Shown: positions 17,506-25,138, numbered from the stretch's first letter. The stretch: 64,000 nt of DNA from an uncultured Oscillospiraceae bacterium (GCA_902492455.1 CABULH010000005.1:160306-224305); one strand, 5' to 3'. Numbers and translations are program-made. Notes: a model not told the origin generated them from the letters alone.

Positions 17506-18348
17506 TCAAAGAACCGCGCTGCAATGGCGGGTGACATGGCAGCCCACGTTCACCGCCACCGGCAGACCGGCGATATGGGTGGGATAGGTTTCAATCGCCA
17601 CGCCCAGCGCCGTGGTGACGCCGCCGAAACCCTGGGGGCCGATGCCCAGGGCGTTGACCCGTTCCAGGGCCTCCTTTTCCATCTCCGCGTAATAAGCGTC
17701 GGCATTGGGAACAGAGAGAGGACGGCAGAGGGCTTTTTTCGCCAGCAGGGCGCACAGCTCAAAATCCCCGCCGATTCCCACCCCCAGCACCATGGGAGGG
17801 CAGGGGTTGCTGCCCGCTTGACGGGCGGCGTCCACGATGCATTCCAGCACCTTATCCCGTCCGGCGGCCGGGGTCAGCATGGTAATCCGGCTCATATTTT
17901 CGCTGCCGAAGCCCTTGGGGGCCACCGTGATTTCCATCTCTTCCCCGGGAACCAATTCCAAATGCAGCACCGCGGGGGTGTTGTCCCCGGTGTTCACCCG
18001 GCGCAGAGGATCCCCCACCACCGAGCAGCGAAGCTTTCCCTCCAGATACCCCCGGGAGACGCCTCGGTTCACCGCATCGGCCAGAAGACCGCCGGTGATA
18101 TGGACCTCCTGCCCCAGCCGGACAAAGACCACCGCCATGCCGGTATCCTGGCACACAGGCAGGTTCAGTTCCTCAGCCGTCTCCCAATTGCGTTTCAAAT
18201 CCTCCAGGATATTCCGGGCCAGAGGCTGCTCCTCCCGGCCCGTGTCCCGGCGCACCGCGTCCTTAATATCCTCCGGCAGCTTCCGGTTGGCCTCCATGCA
18301 CAGCCGGCGCACCGTTTCTTCAATTTGAACAGCTGTTATTTCCCGCAT
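17506..18348 (-). CDS. Class I fumarate hydratase / L-tartrate dehydratase alpha-type subunit
   Basis: 280 residues from the ATG at 18348. Belongs to the Fumerase (FumA/TtdA N-terminal) family, oxygen-sensitive Fe-S hydratases. Candidate Fe-S cysteines lie in LPVCQDTGMAVVF, AGSNPCPPMVLG and the C-terminal CHVTRHCSA. Length fits a stand-alone alpha subunit, which normally needs a beta subunit (FumB/TtdB-like) encoded next to it; none lies on either side. It follows the amidohydrolase gene by 34 bases, same strand. Fumarate and tartrate (or related hydroxy-acid) activity cannot be separated by eye. Confidence 0.88.
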   Translation of the reverse strand: MREITAVQIEETVRRLCMEANRKLPEDIKDAVRRDTGREEQPLARNILEDLKRNWETAEELNLPVCQDTGMAVVFVRLGQEVHITGGLLADAVNRGVSRGYLEGKLRCSVVGDPLRRVNTGDNTPAVLHLELVPGEEMEITVAPKGFGSENMSRITMLTPAAGRDKVLECIVDAARQAGSNPCPPMVLGVGIGGDFELCALLAKKALCRPLSVPNADAYYAEMEKEALERVNALGIGPQGFGGVTTALGVAIETYPTHIAGLPVAVNVGCHVTRHCSAVL

Positions 18349-18382
18349 CGCCGCTTCATCCTTTCCATCGCCTGCCGATGAT

Positions 18383-19534
18383 TTATACAATCCGCCGTCC
18401 GCCGGCGATCACCGCCAGCGGCTTCGCCGCCACCGTCAGCGGATCCCCCGGGAACAGGACCAAGTCGGCGTCCTTCCCCGGCGTGATAGAACCCACCCGG
18501 TCCGCGATTCCAGCAATCTCCGCCGCGCCCAGGGTGATGGCCCTCACCGCTTCCTCCCAGGGCAGGCCCTCCCGCACGGCCAAACCGGCGCACAGGGGCA
18601 GGTATTGAATGGGGATCACCGGATGATCGGTGATAATGGCAATGGGCAGTCCTGTCTTTTGCAGCAGTCCCGGCCCCGCCGGATTCAGGTCCCGCAGCTC
18701 CGGCTTGGAACGGTCGCAGAGCAGGGGGCCGCAGAGCACCGGCGCCCCTCCGGCGCTTACCGTATCCGCCGCCAGATGAGCCCCTGTGCCGTGGACGATG
18801 ACATACCGCAGATGGAATTCCTCCGCCAGCCGCCGGGCGGTGAAGATATCGTCCAGGCGATGGGCGTGGAAATGCACCGGCAGTTCTCCCCGCACCACCG
18901 ACAGCAGCGCCTCGCATTTGGCGTCGAACTCCGGCTCCTCCACCTCCTCGTCCTCCTCCGCCCGGCGTTTGTCCCGCTCATAGCGAAGGGCCAGGGCCAG
19001 CTGCTCCCGGATAATGGCCGCCGTCGCCATCCGGGTTACCGGCGCCTGATTCTTGCCGTGGTAGGTGGTTTTGGGATTCTCCCCCAGGGCCATTTTCATG
19101 GCGGCGGGAGCCAGCATCACTGCGTCGTCCACCCGGTCGCCGTAGGTTTTCATGGCGCAGAATTGGCCTCCAATGGGGTTGGCGCTGCCGGGGCCGGTGA
19201 GCACCGCCGTTACCCCAGCCGCCGCCGCCTCCGCAAAGCAGCGGTCCTGCATATTGATCGCATCCACCGCCCGCAGCTGAGGGGTGGCGGGATCGGTATC
19301 CTCATTACCGTCGTCCCCTTCAAAGCCCAGGCCGTCCTCCCACATGCCGATGTGGGTATGGACATCGATGAAGCCGGGGAAAAGCCAACCGCCGGCAGCG
19401 TCCAGCACCTCCCCCTCCCCGCCGGGCGCGGGCATGGCGCCCAAGGCGGCGATCCGCTCCCCTTCGATATCCACATAGCCGTTTTCGATGCACGGCCTGT
19501 CCACAGGAAAAATTTTGGCGTTGATGATCCGCAT
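18383..19534 (-). CDS. Amidohydrolase family protein (metal-dependent)
   Basis: 383 residues from the ATG at 19534. Starts like dihydroorotase/imidazolonepropionase-type amidohydrolases (MRIINAKIFPVDRPCIENGY). Metal-binding motifs are present: GFIDVHTHIGMWEDG near residue 60, VHFHAHRLDD, VIVHGTGAH and ITDHPVIPIQ. The end (GSITPGKDADLVLFPGDPL) is the classical C-terminal beta-sandwich motif. The substrate is unknown. Pairing with a class I hydratase subunit suggests catabolism of a small cyclic amide or imide, but this is weak inference. Confidence 0.88.
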   Translation of the reverse strand: MRIINAKIFPVDRPCIENGYVDIEGERIAALGAMPAPGGEGEVLDAAGGWLFPGFIDVHTHIGMWEDGLGFEGDDGNEDTDPATPQLRAVDAINMQDRCFAEAAAAGVTAVLTGPGSANPIGGQFCAMKTYGDRVDDAVMLAPAAMKMALGENPKTTYHGKNQAPVTRMATAAIIREQLALALRYERDKRRAEEDEEVEEPEFDAKCEALLSVVRGELPVHFHAHRLDDIFTARRLAEEFHLRYVIVHGTGAHLAADTVSAGGAPVLCGPLLCDRSKPELRDLNPAGPGLLQKTGLPIAIITDHPVIPIQYLPLCAGLAVREGLPWEEAVRAITLGAAEIAGIADRVGSITPGKDADLVLFPGDPLTVAAKPLAVIAGGRRIV

Positions 19535-19598
19535 ATTCCCTATCCAGCCTTTCCAACATATAATGCGCCGCCCGGGCAGAGCCGGCGGCAAGACAAAA

Positions 19599-19628
19599 GC
19601 CCCGTCGTCCCGGGCGGGACGACAGGGC
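19599..19628 (-). terminator. Terminator after yabR
   Basis: GC-rich hairpin (GCCCCGTCGTCCC arm) followed on the minus strand by TTTTGTCTT. Ends the yabP-yabQ-divIC-yabR unit. Confidence 0.7.
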
Positions 19629-19652
19629 GTGAACAACAAAGAAACAACTGTT

Positions 19653-20087
19653 TCAGCGGGAACCCCTGCGGGAAAAACCGCCGTGCTTGCCATCCATGGA
19701 GCGCTTCAGATCCAGCATCTTTTCATCGCTGGTCTGCTTAAAGCGGGACATCATATCCTCAAAGCTGCCGCTTTCACTGCGGGAGGACTGCCACTCAAAA
19801 TTGCCGGGACGTCCGGGAGAAACAGGGCGGGGACGGGCGCCGGGACGCGGCTGCTCCACCGCTTTTTTCATCGACAGGCTGACCTTGCCATCCTCGCCGA
19901 TATTGAGAATTTTAACCTTGACCGTCTGGTTCTCCGTAACGTAATCACGGATCTCCTTGACATAGGTGGGCGCGACTTCAGATATATGGACCATCCCCGT
20001 CTTGCCGCCGGGAAGCTCCACAAACGCGCCAAATTTGGTAATACCGGTGACTTTTCCCTCCAGAACCGCTCCTACTTCCAATTGCAT
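19653..20087 (-). CDS. yabR: S1 RNA-binding domain protein, YabR-like
   Basis: 144 residues from the ATG at 20087; GGAGG lies 13 bases upstream, rather far. Residues 1-75 are an S1 domain (VGAVLEGKVTGITKFGAFVE; GMVHISEVAPTYVKEIRDYV; VKVKILNIGEDGKVSLSMKK). The C-terminal half is basic and disordered, rich in Arg, Pro and Ser. Order after yabP-yabQ-divIC matches the Bacillus arrangement, which supports the YabR assignment. Likely a ribosome- or RNA-associated protein. Confidence 0.85.
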   Translation of the reverse strand: MQLEVGAVLEGKVTGITKFGAFVELPGGKTGMVHISEVAPTYVKEIRDYVTENQTVKVKILNIGEDGKVSLSMKKAVEQPRPGARPRPVSPGRPGNFEWQSSRSESGSFEDMMSRFKQTSDEKMLDLKRSMDGKHGGFSRRGSR

Positions 20088-20170
20088 AAACGCCTGATTT
20101 CCTCCTACTTTTGTTCCGTTGTGCTTCATACTGCTGACCATCTGTGCCTGGATTTATGAGATTTCGGGCG

Positions 20171-20452
20171 TTATGCGCCCGGAATTTCCTTGTAGATCGA
20201 CTCGCCCGGCCTAGCCTGCCCGTTTTCCCGCGCCTGCTGCTCCTGATAGGACTCGTAATTCTCCATTTTATTCTTCTGATCGTCAATGAGGAGCTGCATG
20301 TTTTTGATTTCCTGATCGTAATTATCCAGCTGCCGCTGGCTGGCGCCCAATTCCATTTGGAGCTGGAGCAGCATCACGATCACATATATGGAAAACGCCA
20401 GCAGGGCCAGCCGAAGAAAAATACTCTTTTTCCTCTTTCTGTCCACTTTCAT
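20171..20452 (-). CDS. divIC: Septum formation initiator, DivIC/FtsB family
   Basis: 93 residues. Short basic cytoplasmic start (MKVDRKRKKS), one membrane segment (LRLALLAFSIYVIVMLLQ), then an extracellular coiled coil (QRQLDNYDQEIKNMQLLIDD). This is the layout of DivIC/FtsB, which joins FtsL and DivIB at the division site. The start codon overlaps the yabQ stop by four bases (ATGA type), so the two are coupled. Confidence 0.9.
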   Translation of the reverse strand: MKVDRKRKKSIFLRLALLAFSIYVIVMLLQLQMELGASQRQLDNYDQEIKNMQLLIDDQKNKMENYESYQEQQARENGQARPGESIYKEIPGA

Positions 20453-20991
20453 GGCTTTTGGTTCCCTTCTGTATTCAAACCGCTGGTGTCGGATGATTTC
20501 TTTCTATGATTATACAATAGAGAACCGGTACGTTTCAAGCCCTTTTTTAAAAAAACGGTGATTTTTTGCGGAATAAACATTAAAATTTTCAGCAAAAACT
20601 TTGCCGGGCGCCGCAAAAGGCGGCCCAGCATCCGAAAGGGCCAGAAAACAGCCCGCCAAAACAGCCGCCAGATCTTCAGAAAGGCAGCCACCGCCGCCTG
20701 GGAAAACCGCATTACCACCCGGCCGATGGTGAAATAGTAGGCAAAAAAACCGGCCAGCAGCCCCAAAAAAAGGTAAAAGCGCAGCTGGCCGTCCATCACT
20801 GAGAGGGAAAAAATAAAGGTGACCACGGCGCTGGACAAAAAGAAAAACAAATCCTGAAAGAAAATGGTCCGTTTGCCGGGACGCATCACCAGCCGGATCA
20901 CCCGAAAAATGTCGTAATAGGCTCCCAGCAGGAAGCCCATCCCGCAGGAAAGGAAGAGCTCGTTTAACTGCTGGCCGTTTGTCATCTCCAT
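20449..20991 (-). CDS. yabQ: Sporulation protein YabQ
   Basis: 180 residues. N-terminal half has about four membrane helices typical of YabQ (MTNGQQLNELFLSCGMGFLL; AYYDIFRVIRLVMRPGKRTI; FFQDLFFFLSSAVVTFIFSL). The C-terminal half is basic. Family members are needed for spore cortex formation in Bacillus and sit in the forespore outer membrane. Located between yabP (12 bases) and divIC (four-base overlap). Confidence 0.92.
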   Translation of the reverse strand: MEMTNGQQLNELFLSCGMGFLLGAYYDIFRVIRLVMRPGKRTIFFQDLFFFLSSAVVTFIFSLSVMDGQLRFYLFLGLLAGFFAYYFTIGRVVMRFSQAAVAAFLKIWRLFWRAVFWPFRMLGRLLRRPAKFLLKILMFIPQKITVFLKKGLKRTGSLLYNHRKKSSDTSGLNTEGNQKP

Positions 20992-21003
20992 AAGCCGGCC
21001 CCT

Positions 21004-21288
21004 TTACTTGAACAGTCGCCCGAAAAAGCCTCCGGATCGGGAGTGCACCTCCGCATAGGTCAGCGAATCGATGGATCCTTCCAGCGTCAGGTCCCCTGTT
21101 TCCACATTCAGACGATTGATATGCAGTCCCTGGCCTTTAACTGTCAGCTCCCCCATCTCCGTGTATATAACCACTGTTAATTCATCGAAGCTGTCCACAT
21201 CCGATACGCCGGACACGGTCAGCGCCCGCCGGTCTTCCAAAACCAGGTGATGGGGCAGCTGAACCTGGTTTCTTTTATCCTCCGCCAC
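21004..21288 (-). CDS. yabP: Sporulation protein YabP
   Basis: 94 residues matching the YabP/YqfC family (QLPHHLVLEDRRALTVSGVS; DSFDELTVVIYTEMGELTVK; LNVETGDLTLEGSIDSLTY). Acts with YabQ in spore cortex/coat assembly. First gene of the yabPQ-divIC-yabR unit. Confidence 0.94.
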   Translation of the reverse strand: MAEDKRNQVQLPHHLVLEDRRALTVSGVSDVDSFDELTVVIYTEMGELTVKGQGLHINRLNVETGDLTLEGSIDSLTYAEVHSRSGGFFGRLFK

Positions 21289-21339
21289 TGGGCAAACCTC
21301 CCTTTCTCCCGTTCCGGCCGGCTTTACGGCCCGTCACTC

Positions 21340-21369
21340 ATGTATACGCGCAGGGAGACAAAATTATGC
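21340..21369 (-). promoter_or_regulatory. Candidate sigma-E-type promoter of yabP
   Basis: On the minus strand GCATAAT (21363-21369) is followed after about 14 bases by GTATACAT. This partly matches the mother-cell sigma-E pattern (KMATATT, CATACAMT). It lies about 50 bases before the yabP start and would fit the known sporulation control of yabP. Confidence 0.3.
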
Positions 21370-21417
21370 CGGCGGAAAAGGCCGCGCCCTGGAATTCCTC
21401 TTTTTCCCAGTGAACAG

Positions 21418-21446
21418 TTGAAAAAAGCGCAGCCATCGTGTATACT
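21418..21446 (+). promoter_or_regulatory. Sigma-A-type promoter of the small-membrane-protein/rqcP unit
   Basis: TTGAAA (21418-21420 into 21421-21423), a 17-base spacer, TATACT (21441-21446), 35 bases before the ATG at 21482. Confidence 0.55.
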
Positions 21447-21481
21447 GGAGGATAGCAAGAAGGAAAAGGACGGGAATCGTC

Positions 21482-21718
21482 ATGAAAAAAGCGCCCAAGG
21501 GTTCTCTGCGACAATCCGTCACCCTGCTGGGGCTGGCGGCGCTGTGCATCCTCTATCTGCTGGAAGTGGATTATTCCCGGATCACCCCGCTCAACTGGGT
21601 TGCTTTCGGCATCATCGTCCTGACACTGGTGCCGCTGACCGTTTGGCTGATCGCCAAGGCGGTGCGGGCGGCCAGGGCCAGGCAGGCGCGGCGCACACCG
21701 CCCGGGGATGAGGAATAA
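21482..21718 (+). CDS. Small two-helix membrane protein, unknown
   Basis: 78 residues with an AAGGACGGG site. Two hydrophobic segments (SVTLLGLAALCILYLLEV and WVAFGIIVLTLVPLTVWLIA) and a basic/acidic tail (RAARARQARRTPPGDEE). No family recognised. It has its own promoter and opens a short plus-strand unit that leads to the S4-domain gene. Confidence 0.6.
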   Translation: MKKAPKGSLRQSVTLLGLAALCILYLLEVDYSRITPLNWVAFGIIVLTLVPLTVWLIAKAVRAARARQARRTPPGDEE

Positions 21719-21788
21719 GATCCGCTACGGCGGCTTTGTCGGTGAGAGGAAGGAAAATGGGTAGAAAAAGCGGAAGGGTGAATCGGAT

Positions 21789-21944
21789 ATGAAAAAGTTA
21801 TTGGCTGTTCTCTGCGGAATCGTTTCGGTTTTCGGCGCTTTGTTTTTCGGCATGAAGCTGCTGGGCCGGTTTGCCAAGTCCAGTATGCGGCTGGATCTGA
21901 ACGAGGAGGAGGCCGACGCTTCCCCGGAGGACGAGGAAACATAA
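21789..21944 (+). CDS. Small membrane protein, 51 residues, unknown
   Basis: ATG at 21789 with GGAAGG 11 bases upstream. N-terminal hydrophobic helix (LLAVLCGIVSVFGALFFGMK), then a strongly acidic tail ending EEEADASPEDEET. Lies between the 78-residue membrane gene and the S4 gene, all on the plus strand with short gaps. Plausible by position, ribosome site and membrane pattern; no family recognised. Confidence 0.5.
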   Translation: MKKLLAVLCGIVSVFGALFFGMKLLGRFAKSSMRLDLNEEEADASPEDEET

Positions 21945-21980
21945 TGCCGGCGGCATCACGGAAAGGAATGGTTGCATTTC

Positions 21981-22223
21981 ATGCGTTTGGATAAATATCT
22001 CAAGGTATCCCGCTTAATCAAGCGGCGCACCGTCGCCAACGACGCTTGCGACGCGGGGCGGGTTTTTGTCAACGGCAAGCCCGCCCGCGCCTCCTACGAC
22101 GTGAAAGAAGGGGACGTGCTCACCATCAGCTTGGGAGCCCGGGAGGTCAAGGCCCAGGTGGTATCGGTGCAGGAAACCGTCGCCAAAAACGACGCGGCGC
22201 TGCTGTACAAGCTGCTGCCGTAA
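21981..22223 (+). CDS. rqcP: S4-domain RNA-binding protein, RqcP/YabO-like
   Basis: 80 residues starting MRLDKYLKVSRLIKRRTVAN at the ATG 21981; a TTG at 21972 also lies behind AAGGA. A complete S4 domain (AGRVFVNGKPARASYDVKEG). In Bacillus, rqcP (yabO) stabilises peptidyl-tRNA during ribosome quality control and lies directly upstream of yabP in the same direction. Here it is close to yabP but divergent from it. Confidence 0.85.
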   Translation: MRLDKYLKVSRLIKRRTVANDACDAGRVFVNGKPARASYDVKEGDVLTISLGAREVKAQVVSVQETVAKNDAALLYKLLP

Positions 22224-22243
22224 GCTGGAAACACCAAAAATAT

Positions 22244-22279
22244 AGCCTGGGAAAAGCGTCGTTCCGTTTTTCCCAGGCT
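22244..22279 (+). terminator. Terminator after rqcP
   Basis: AGCCTGGGAAAA and its complement (12-base arms) around a 12-base loop, followed by TATTATTAT, 20 bases after the S4 gene stop. Confidence 0.65.
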
Positions 22280-22374
22280 TATTATTATGCAAGCTTTCTT
22301 CTCGCTCTCATCCAACGATGAATACAACACACCGCGCAGATGGAACCCTCCATCCATAGAGAGAGGTTGGTATT

Positions 22375-23043
22375 ATGAAAATTATCAGTTGGAACTGCGG
22401 CGGTAAATTTAGAGAAAAATTGAAGTATATCAAGAAGTATAAAGCAGATATTTACGTGATACAGGAATGTGAAAATCCATCACAATGCCAAGATGCCACA
22501 TATCGCGCTTTTGCAGAAAATTATTCTTGGATTGGAGAAAATAAAAATAAAGGGCTCGGTATATTTGCCCGGAAAAACATAGTGATGAGACGGAATACCT
22601 GGGAAGCATATTGCCTGCGCTTTTTTATGTCGGTAAATATAAACAACAAATTCGATTTGCTCGGTGTTTGGGCCTGCAGGCCCTATATCGAAGAATACTA
22701 TATTTACCAAGAGATAAACTTCTCACATTTTAATAACCATACTGTAATCATTGGCGATTTCAACAGCAACGCGAAATGGGACAAAAAATGCGGCAATAGA
22801 TGCCATAGCGCAGTAGTTTCTAAACTTAGAGACATAAATCTGGTATCCGCTTATCACTATATGTTCCATGAACAGCAAGGGGCAGAAAGCCAGCCAACGT
22901 TTTACCTATATCGGCATTTAGATAAAGGATATCACACAGACCATTGCTTTGCCGACAAGAATACAATAAAAGATTATCAAATACTGTTTGAAGAGAAATG
23001 CCTTCAATTATCCGATCACATTCCCCTATGCATTTATCTTTAA
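22375..23043 (+). CDS. Endonuclease/exonuclease/phosphatase (EEP) family protein
   Basis: 222 residues with GAGAGG upstream. EEP motifs are complete: SWNCGG at the start, VIQECEN, VIIGDFNSN and the ending LSDHIPL. A metal-dependent phosphodiesterase or nuclease, target unknown. No signal peptide, so cytoplasmic. The gene is clearly AT-richer than its neighbours, with AAA/ATA/AAT codons frequent, which suggests recent acquisition. Flanking genes do not share its function. Confidence 0.85.
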   Translation: MKIISWNCGGKFREKLKYIKKYKADIYVIQECENPSQCQDATYRAFAENYSWIGENKNKGLGIFARKNIVMRRNTWEAYCLRFFMSVNINNKFDLLGVWACRPYIEEYYIYQEINFSHFNNHTVIIGDFNSNAKWDKKCGNRCHSAVVSKLRDINLVSAYHYMFHEQQGAESQPTFYLYRHLDKGYHTDHCFADKNTIKDYQILFEEKCLQLSDHIPLCIYL

Positions 23044-23110
23044 ACGAACGCATGTCGGTGAAATCTATTCACTATCGTGTGCTTCCTGCTACATAACAAG
23101 CAAGCAACAA

Positions 23111-23662
23111 TTACAGAGCGCGGATGACCTTGCAGGGATTGCCGACGGCCAGGCTTTTCGGCGGAATATCTTTGGTAACCACGCTGCCCGCGCCGATCAC
23201 ACTGCCCGCGCCAATCGTCACGCCCGGGAGTATGATGGCGCCGGTACAGATCCAGACGTTATCTCCGATGACGACGGGATGGGTGTATTCCAATCCGGCC
23301 ACACGCTGTTCTACATCCATCGCGTGTTCTTCCGTGATGATGCAAACATTGGGTGCGATAAACACGTTGTTCCCAATGGTGATTTTTCCGCTGTCCATCA
23401 GCTTACAGTTGACGTTGAGAAAACAGTTATCGCCCAGGGTGGTGTTATACCCATAAGTACAGAAAAGCGGCTGCTCCACCATGCAGTTGGCCCCCACCTG
23501 TCCCAGCAGATCCCGAATAGCCGCCTGCCGCGCCTCTCGGTCCAGCGGATGCAGATTGTTGTAGTCGTACAGCTTTTTCACCGTGACGTCCCGGTCCGCG
23601 GCAAGCGCGGGGTCACCGGGCTGATACAGCAGCTGTGCGTGGGATTTTTCCTTTTCCGTCAT
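23111..23662 (-). CDS. maa: Sugar O-acetyltransferase, maltose acetyltransferase type
   Basis: 183 residues from the ATG at 23662 (GAGG eight bases upstream). The N-terminal helical domain (LLYQPGDPALAADRDVTVKK; NNLHPLDREARQAAIRDLLG) is the Mac domain. It is followed by a left-handed beta-helix of hexapeptide repeats (ITIGNNVFIAPNVCI; PVVIGDNVWICTGAIILPGV) with the catalytic His in EEHAMD. Acetylates sugars such as maltose or glucose with acetyl-CoA. Stands alone. Confidence 0.93.
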   Translation of the reverse strand: MTEKEKSHAQLLYQPGDPALAADRDVTVKKLYDYNNLHPLDREARQAAIRDLLGQVGANCMVEQPLFCTYGYNTTLGDNCFLNVNCKLMDSGKITIGNNVFIAPNVCIITEEHAMDVEQRVAGLEYTHPVVIGDNVWICTGAIILPGVTIGAGSVIGAGSVVTKDIPPKSLAVGNPCKVIRAL

Positions 23663-23891
23663 TTTCAGTACCTCACAATTAGGGATATTAGCCTCCCGCC
23701 GCCAACGGCGCGGCGGCCCTTTTGGTCGGCTGTTCGTTGTGCAAATCAATATTCCCGTACACCGGCTGATTCCACCGGAAGGAAAACGATCATTTTCCGG
23801 CGGGATCCGCTGCTGGAAGGGTGAGGGAATACCACTTGTCTTTTCCTTCTTTTCGTGGTACATTAGACTCCAGTAAAGACCGAATTAATGT

Positions 23892-24173
23892 TCAATCAAG
23901 ATTGTTCGCCGTAAAAAACTCACCGGCCTGCTCTTCAAATGAATAATTGTTGAGCTCCGGATAATCCAGGAACTCCGCTGCCGTCATCCCAAACGCCAGC
24001 GCGATTTTATGAAGCGTCCTGATTTGGGGATTAAAGGTCTTTCCGTTCACCAAATTGTCAAGAGTGGATTGACTGACTCCGCTCATCTCCGCCAGCTTGT
24101 TCACAGACAGGCGGCGGCTGTTACACAACGACAATATTCTGTTGACGATTATAAGGGCGTATTCTCTGTCCAT
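23892..24173 (-). CDS. XRE-type helix-turn-helix regulator (minus)
   Basis: 93 residues from the ATG at 24173 (AAGGA eight bases upstream). A Cro/CI-type HTH covers residues 12-65 (RRLSVNKLAEMSGVSQSTLD; TFNPQIRTLHKIALAFGMTA). The acidic C-terminal tail is short. Divergent from a second small XRE gene across an inverted duplication, so autoregulation is likely. Confidence 0.85.
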   Translation of the reverse strand: MDREYALIIVNRILSLCNSRRLSVNKLAEMSGVSQSTLDNLVNGKTFNPQIRTLHKIALAFGMTAAEFLDYPELNNYSFEEQAGEFFTANNLD

Positions 24174-24184
24174 CCATATCATCC

Positions 24185-24390
24185 TTGCTATCATGAAAAC
24201 ATATCCTTCGCATTACCATCGGTTGACAAAGGGAAACAGGGTTTACCGGGGCCAATCGCGCCCCCGACCGTGTTATCCTCCTCGCCTTACGGAAACGCAA
24301 GCCGAGGAGGAGAAGGCAGTCAGCCGTTGTTTTTCACCCCATCCGGCCTGTTGCCTCTTGTCAACCGATGGTATGTTTTCATGATAGCAA
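24185..24390. repeat. Inverted duplication between two divergent XRE genes
   Basis: Right arm 24358-24390 (33 bases: TTGTCAACCGATGGTA then TGTTTTCATGATAGCAA) recurs inverted on the left as two pieces, 24214-24229 and 24185-24201. These are separated by 12 extra bases. Weaker similarity continues inward (GGGAAACAGG against GAGGCAACAGG). The centre, about 128 bases, holds a separate hairpin with CCTCCTCG/CGAGGAGG arms and no ORF. The left arm lies 12 bases before the minus XRE start, so each arm probably contains promoter/operator sequence (TTGTCA as -35). Confidence 0.7.
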
Positions 24391-24403
24391 TAAAAGTATC
24401 CGA

Positions 24404-24425
24404 AATTACCCGTACACGGGTAATT
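24404..24425. promoter_or_regulatory. Operator-like palindrome upstream of plus-strand XRE gene
   Basis: AATTACCCG-TACA-CGGGTAATT: nine-base perfect arms with a four-base centre, just outside the inverted duplication and 105 bases before the XRE ATG. Size and symmetry fit a dimeric Cro/CI-type repressor site. The rest of this 357-base gap shows no ORF with a ribosome site. Confidence 0.5.
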
Positions 24426-24530
24426 GTATGCAAATTTGAAAGCCCGACGGCGCGGCGGGAGAGGAGCATATCACTGCGGAACCAGACCTCCGCCTGTTTG
24501 GACGGCGGATAAAGCAGGAGATGAGACATA

Positions 24531-24776
24531 ATGTCGAATTCCAAATCCATATCCTTTGAGAACAGGGAGAAGTATATCGCATTGGGGCTGAACATCGCCT
24601 TCTACCGCAGGCAGGCCGGACTGACCCAGGAAGATCTGGCTGAACGGACCGATATCAGCCGTTCCCATCTCAGCGCCATCGAAGCGCCCAATGTAGTCCG
24701 GTCCCTTTCACTGGAGCTTCTCTTCCACATTGCCGCGGCTTTGGAAGTTCCGGTGAGCCGCCTCCTGGAGTTTTGA
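24531..24776 (+). CDS. XRE-type helix-turn-helix regulator (plus)
   Basis: 81 residues with an AGGAG site ten bases upstream. HTH across residues 17-72 (ALGLNIAFYRRQAGLTQEDL; ERTDISRSHLSAIE; SLELLFHIAAALEVPVSRLL). Essentially a bare Cro/CI DNA-binding domain. Divergent from the XRE gene at 23892-24173. No toxin or phage gene is next to it. Confidence 0.85.
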   Translation: MSNSKSISFENREKYIALGLNIAFYRRQAGLTQEDLAERTDISRSHLSAIEAPNVVRSLSLELLFHIAAALEVPVSRLLEF

Positions 24777-24891
24777 TGAACCTTTGCCAAGTCGCACATT
24801 CGAAAAATGGCATGAACGCAGAGCATTCATGCCAGATAGAAAAAACGATATCCAAAAGTGCGGCCGCCGTTTTGGGAAGGGGATCGGCATT

Positions 24892-25071
24892 TCATTGCAT
24901 CGCATTCACGCCGCTGGCCCAAAAATCGGGAATGACATATCCTATAAATACGACAAACACAGCTAAAAGCAGGATAGATACCATGCTTAATATTAAGCCC
25001 GACTTTGAAATTTTGTTGCGATATCCCTTTTTGAAGGGATACGACAGCGAAAACACAGGCCAAAACCGCAT
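24892..25071 (-). CDS. Possible small membrane protein, unknown
   Basis: 59 residues from the ATG at 25071. Hydrophobic segment SMVSILLLAVFVVFIGYVIP preceded by a basic stretch (FKKGYRNKISKSG), a positive-inside layout. The ribosome site (AAGG three bases away) is poor. It is the only plausible gene in the 426 bases between the XRE gene and gerAC. Could be a remnant or chance. Confidence 0.3.
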   Translation of the reverse strand: MRFWPVFSLSYPFKKGYRNKISKSGLILSMVSILLLAVFVVFIGYVIPDFWASGVNAMQ

Positions 25072-25090
25072 CCGCCTTTTTCCCGCGCAG

Positions 25091-25120
25091 AACCCGGCTG
25101 TCTTTCTTCCAAGCCGGGTT
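25091..25120 (+). terminator. Terminator-like hairpin
   Basis: AACCCGGCT and AGCCGGGTT around a 12-base loop, followed by TTGTC on the plus strand. The first of two stacked hairpins ending plus-strand transcription toward gerAC. Confidence 0.5.
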
Positions 25121-25138
25121 TTGTCTCCGGGCCGCAGG

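Noticed and set aside
23892..24776. Toxin-antitoxin pair or phage immunity switch formed by the two XRE genes
   Set aside because: Both are bare DNA-binding proteins; no toxin-like or phage gene is adjacent.
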